A stretch of 64,000 nucleotides of DNA. It comes from Nitrosomonas sp. (GTDB lineage Bacteria > Pseudomonadota > Gammaproteobacteria > Burkholderiales > Nitrosomonadaceae). The stretch is taken from NCBI GenBank assembly GCA_016708955.1, contig JADJES010000001.1, forward strand, positions 248,001 through 312,000. The letters are read 5' to 3'. A program made the position numbers and the translations under genes. The notes under the pieces were generated by a model. The model made no database searches, had not been told where the DNA came from, and was given only the letters and a program-made list of their open reading frames with translations. Positions 61,394 to 64,000 of the stretch are shown in pieces. The first letter of the stretch is position 1. Every line of letters starts with the position of its first letter.

Positions 61394-61429
61394 GCAGACT
61401 ACATCCAGTTAATGTGAAGAATTAACCCT

Positions 61430-61609
61430 TCTCTTGGGGTATTTCTGGCAACTGTTTCCACTGATGTGGAAAGGAGCATCTTCACAAATCTCCACACTGA
61501 CCGTTTCAGTAGTTCCGGCTCCAGTTCCAAACTGGAAACTTACGTGATGTTGTTGTCTGGACTAGGATTGTTGGGTTCTGCTGCGCGTCGCAGGCAACAA
61601 AACGTTTAA
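61430..61609 (+). pseudogene. remnant of a PEP-CTERM-type protein C-terminus
   Basis: One frame reads GASSQISTLTVSVVPAPVP and, after a one-base shift near 61530 (CCAAACTGG, expected CCAGAACTGG), continues ETYVMLLSGLGLLGSAARRR then QQNV-stop at 61609. That is the V-P-E-P-E-T-Y, hydrophobic helix and Arg-cluster tail of exosortase-sorted proteins. No start or upstream body is found, so it is a gene fragment. Because the hydrophobic tail is so typical, I trust the identification despite its size. The rest of the 340-base gap holds nothing else. Confidence 0.5.
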
Positions 61610-61735
61610 TTTGAATTTAAGCATTAAGAAAAAAGCAATCTTCTTTTTAGAGCGCTCCTTTCTAATTTGCCTAAGCTTTGTAGTACAGTAAGGTTTTTCC
61701 TCGTTCTAATCAAACGAATTATCTATCCTATCAGT

Positions 61736-62125
61736 TTAATTTTCGGTACTGCGATAAGCCGTCACCTGAATTTCAATTTTCATGCGCGGATCGGATAATC
61801 CCGCAGCCAGCATCATGGCCGACGGCCGGACTTCTCCCAGATACTTGCGCATAACCGGCCAGCATTTTTCAAAATCCTCGGCTTTAGGGAACACATACGT
61901 GACGCGCACCACATCTTTCATGCTTGCGCCTGCTTGCTGTAGCGCAGCATCGATGTTTTTAAAACACTGCTCCGCTTGTTCCAATAAATCATCCGAAATC
62001 GTCATTTTGCTGTAATCAAAACCTGTCGTGCCGGAAACTAGAATCCAATCACCTTCAACCACTGCGCGCGAATAACCGATTTCATTTTCAAATGTGGAGC
62101 CCGAGCTAATGAGTTTACGTGCCAT
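61736..62125 (-). CDS. RidA family protein (YjgF/YER057c/UK114)
   Basis: The 129-residue protein has the family core (VVEGDWILVSGTTGFDYSKM, then ASMKDVVRVTYVFPKAEDFE and EVRPSAMMLAAGLSDPRMKI). The Arg in VRPSAMM corresponds to the residue that binds carboxylates in RidA. Canonical members deaminate reactive 2-aminoacrylate; this one belongs to a more divergent subgroup and its substrate is unknown. It diverges from sbcB with about 117 bases between. Confidence 0.9.
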   Translation of the reverse strand: MARKLISSGSTFENEIGYSRAVVEGDWILVSGTTGFDYSKMTISDDLLEQAEQCFKNIDAALQQAGASMKDVVRVTYVFPKAEDFEKCWPVMRKYLGEVRPSAMMLAAGLSDPRMKIEIQVTAYRSTEN

Positions 62126-62242
62126 ACTGTTTTATCCTTCTTATTTGATTTAAAAAATTTTGCGTAAGATACCACTATAATTGCGCAACGAGTCAGTTGC
62201 AAAGCAAGTTTTTAACCGGCACTTCCAAATCTGTAAACAACA

Positions 62243-63676
62243 ATGGCACTCACACTGTACTGGCATGATTATGAAACCTTTGGCGCCGATCCACGGCGAG
62301 ACCGCCCTGCACAATTTGCCGGGGTGCGCACCGATGAAGCGCTGAACGAAATTGGCGAGCCGCTGGTTATTTATTGTAAACCTGCTCGCGATTTCCTGCC
62401 GCATCCGGAAGCCTGTTTGCTTACCGGAATTACACCGCAGCTAGCCGATGAGAAAGGCTTACCTGAACCGGAATTTATTGCGCGCATTCACGCCGAGTTT
62501 GCGCAACCGAATACCTGCGGTGTCGGCTACAACTCGCTGCGTTTCGACGATGAAGTCACACGCTTCACACTGTATCGCAATTTTTATGATCCGTATGCGC
62601 GCGAATGGCAGCAAGGCAATTCGCGCTGGGACATCATTGATCTGGTGCGCATGACTTACGCCTTGCGTCCCTCTGGTATCGCTTGGCCGCAACACGAAGA
62701 AGGGCAACCCAGTTTCCGTCTGGGGGATCTGATGGCGGCCAACGGCATTCTGCATGAATCCGCGCATGATGCCTTGTCCGATGTGCGCGCCACCATTGCA
62801 TTGGCGCGATTGCTACGCACGCAACAACCGCGCCTCTACGATTGGCTTTTTCAACTACGCGATAAACGCAAAGCAGCAACTCAGCTTGATTTAGCCACGC
62901 ATAATCCGGTATTGCACACAACACGCATGTACCCGGCCAAAACCGGCTGCACGTCGCTGGTAATGCCATTGATCGCCGAACCGGGGAACAACAACAGCGT
63001 GCTGGTTTATGACTTGCGCCAAGATCCAGACATGTTCCTGCCGCTGGATTCTGATGAGCTGAGTCAATTGCTATTCACCCGCAACGACGACTTGCCCAAA
63101 GGCATGCAACGGTTACCGGTCAAATCGATAAAGATTAATAAATGCCCGGCGCTGGCACCAAGGAATACGCTGGATAATGAGGCCGCTGAGCGCATCGCGC
63201 TTGATTTGGATGCATGTTACCGGCATTGGCAAGCACTGTGTACGCAACAGGATTTTTTTCAGCGTGTAGCCACTGCGTACACCAGTCGTGCGTTCGATCC
63301 TTCCGGTGATGTGGATGTGGCGCTGTACGATGGTTTTCTGGATAATGCAGATGCTGCATCGCTGGCGCAAATACGGCGTGCTTCACCGAAACAACTGGCG
63401 AAAATGCGGGTCGGTTTTCATGACCAACGGCTCCCCGAGCTGCTATTTCGCTACCGCGCTCGCAACTGGCCGGAAACATTGACTCAAACAGAAGCACAAC
63501 GCTGGGAACAAATGCGTCTACAACGCTTGACACAAGGCGATGGCGGCGGGAGCATTACTTTTGCCGAATTTTCGGGGCAGATTGCGTTATTGCGTGAGAC
63601 GCTTAAAGCGGATGAGAGTGCTGGGCGGATACTGGATGCGCTGGAATCGTGGAGTAAGGATTTGTTGGATTCATAA
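62243..63676 (+). CDS. sbcB: exodeoxyribonuclease I
   Basis: The 477-residue 3'-5' single-strand exonuclease has DEDDh motifs: YWHDYETFGADPRRDRPAQF (D and E), GVGYNSLRFDDEVTRF (D) and HDALSDVRATIALA (H and D). The SH3-like and C-terminal helical domains follow. It takes part in recombination and mismatch repair by degrading single-stranded DNA. The ATG at 62243 lies near the end of a long non-coding leader. Length agrees with the family. Confidence 0.96.
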   Translation: MALTLYWHDYETFGADPRRDRPAQFAGVRTDEALNEIGEPLVIYCKPARDFLPHPEACLLTGITPQLADEKGLPEPEFIARIHAEFAQPNTCGVGYNSLRFDDEVTRFTLYRNFYDPYAREWQQGNSRWDIIDLVRMTYALRPSGIAWPQHEEGQPSFRLGDLMAANGILHESAHDALSDVRATIALARLLRTQQPRLYDWLFQLRDKRKAATQLDLATHNPVLHTTRMYPAKTGCTSLVMPLIAEPGNNNSVLVYDLRQDPDMFLPLDSDELSQLLFTRNDDLPKGMQRLPVKSIKINKCPALAPRNTLDNEAAERIALDLDACYRHWQALCTQQDFFQRVATAYTSRAFDPSGDVDVALYDGFLDNADAASLAQIRRASPKQLAKMRVGFHDQRLPELLFRYRARNWPETLTQTEAQRWEQMRLQRLTQGDGGGSITFAEFSGQIALLRETLKADESAGRILDALESWSKDLLDS

Positions 63677-64000
63677 GAAGCTTTCTTATCGATAGATATC
63701 TTAATTAAGATGGTATCCTGCTAAAAAACCCCCTGTGTCAGGCTGGTTGTCGCCTGAAAGTATTGTCACATATAGCTTACAGCTTGATTTAGGCAACTGA
63801 GGTCCGGTTATTATTTCCAATAATAAAATATTGACAATACAATGTTTCTGCTGTTTTTATCACAAATCCCAACCGAGGTTTCTAGATCAATGCTTGCTTT
63901 GCAGGTATATTTCTATATCCTTCCGAAAGGGCCTCGAATAGATTCATGATCTCCTGTATTGGCGATTCACTCATTTAGATAAATCGAGCAACTGATTTAC
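63677..64000. other. intergenic end of window
   Basis: The 324 bases after sbcB hold a weak inverted repeat (CAGGC..GCCTG near 63740-63760) that may act as terminator. A 30-codon minus-strand frame at 63882-63974 (MSESPIQEIMNLFEALSEGY, then RNIPAKQALI) has helical character but no support. The window ends without another gene. Confidence 0.35.

Overview
The window looks like a chromosomal segment of a betaproteobacterium, most likely a Nitrosomonas-type member of the Nitrosomonadales. This is an inference from gene order (ftsY-ftsE-ftsX-rpoH, darP/pmbA, orn/M48/phhB/rsgA, slt-cca), a CIRCE operator over the rpoH promoter, a PEP-CTERM-like gene remnant and many REP-like hairpins. No ammonia-oxidation marker gene is present, so the genus is not proven.

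Layout. 1-5.8 kb: decayed transposases, a small potassium channel, a coiled-coil membrane protein, darP and pmbA. 6-23 kb: mostly housekeeping genes (tRNA-Ser, rpoH, ftsXEY, M16 peptidase, EF-hand protein, orn, M48 peptidase, phhB, rsgA, DASS transporter, cca, slt, gdhA), interrupted by an IS110 copy and MITE-like inverted repeats. 23.4-35.1 kb: an accessory Rhs island. One long Rhs gene with an export signal carries a toxin tip and an immunity gene. It is followed by three partial Rhs cassettes, two of which have their own tip and immunity gene. Each cassette starts at a REP-like hairpin and the same point in the Rhs core, and one is split by an IS21 element. 35.4-40.4 kb: a vanadium haloperoxidase-like protein, a second IS110 copy, a CDP-alcohol phosphatidyltransferase and a truncated DDE transposase. 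40.5-45.5 kb: tusA and a MASE1 hybrid histidine kinase interrupted by about 600 bases of almost pure C/G. 46-56.9 kb: a peptidase, then a compact ten-gene operon for a type II secretion/type IV pilus-like machine whose secretin ends in a cohesin-like domain. 57.5-63.7 kb: a REC-PAS-GGDEF-EAL protein, a PAS histidine kinase, a PEP-CTERM remnant, RidA and exonuclease I.

How it fits together. The Rhs island reads as a polymorphic toxin locus with a stock of alternative tips. The tips look like cell-wall-acting enzymes, and all three partner genes encode envelope proteins (polytopic membrane protein, lipoprotein, signal-peptide protein). That agrees with toxins acting in the periplasm.

Caution. 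Many genes carry single-base indels, often in homopolymers (ftsY, rhs, istA, istB, both IS110 copies, the EAL domain), and the 44 kb tract looks like sequencing artefact. Some frame breaks are therefore probably errors; others may be real.
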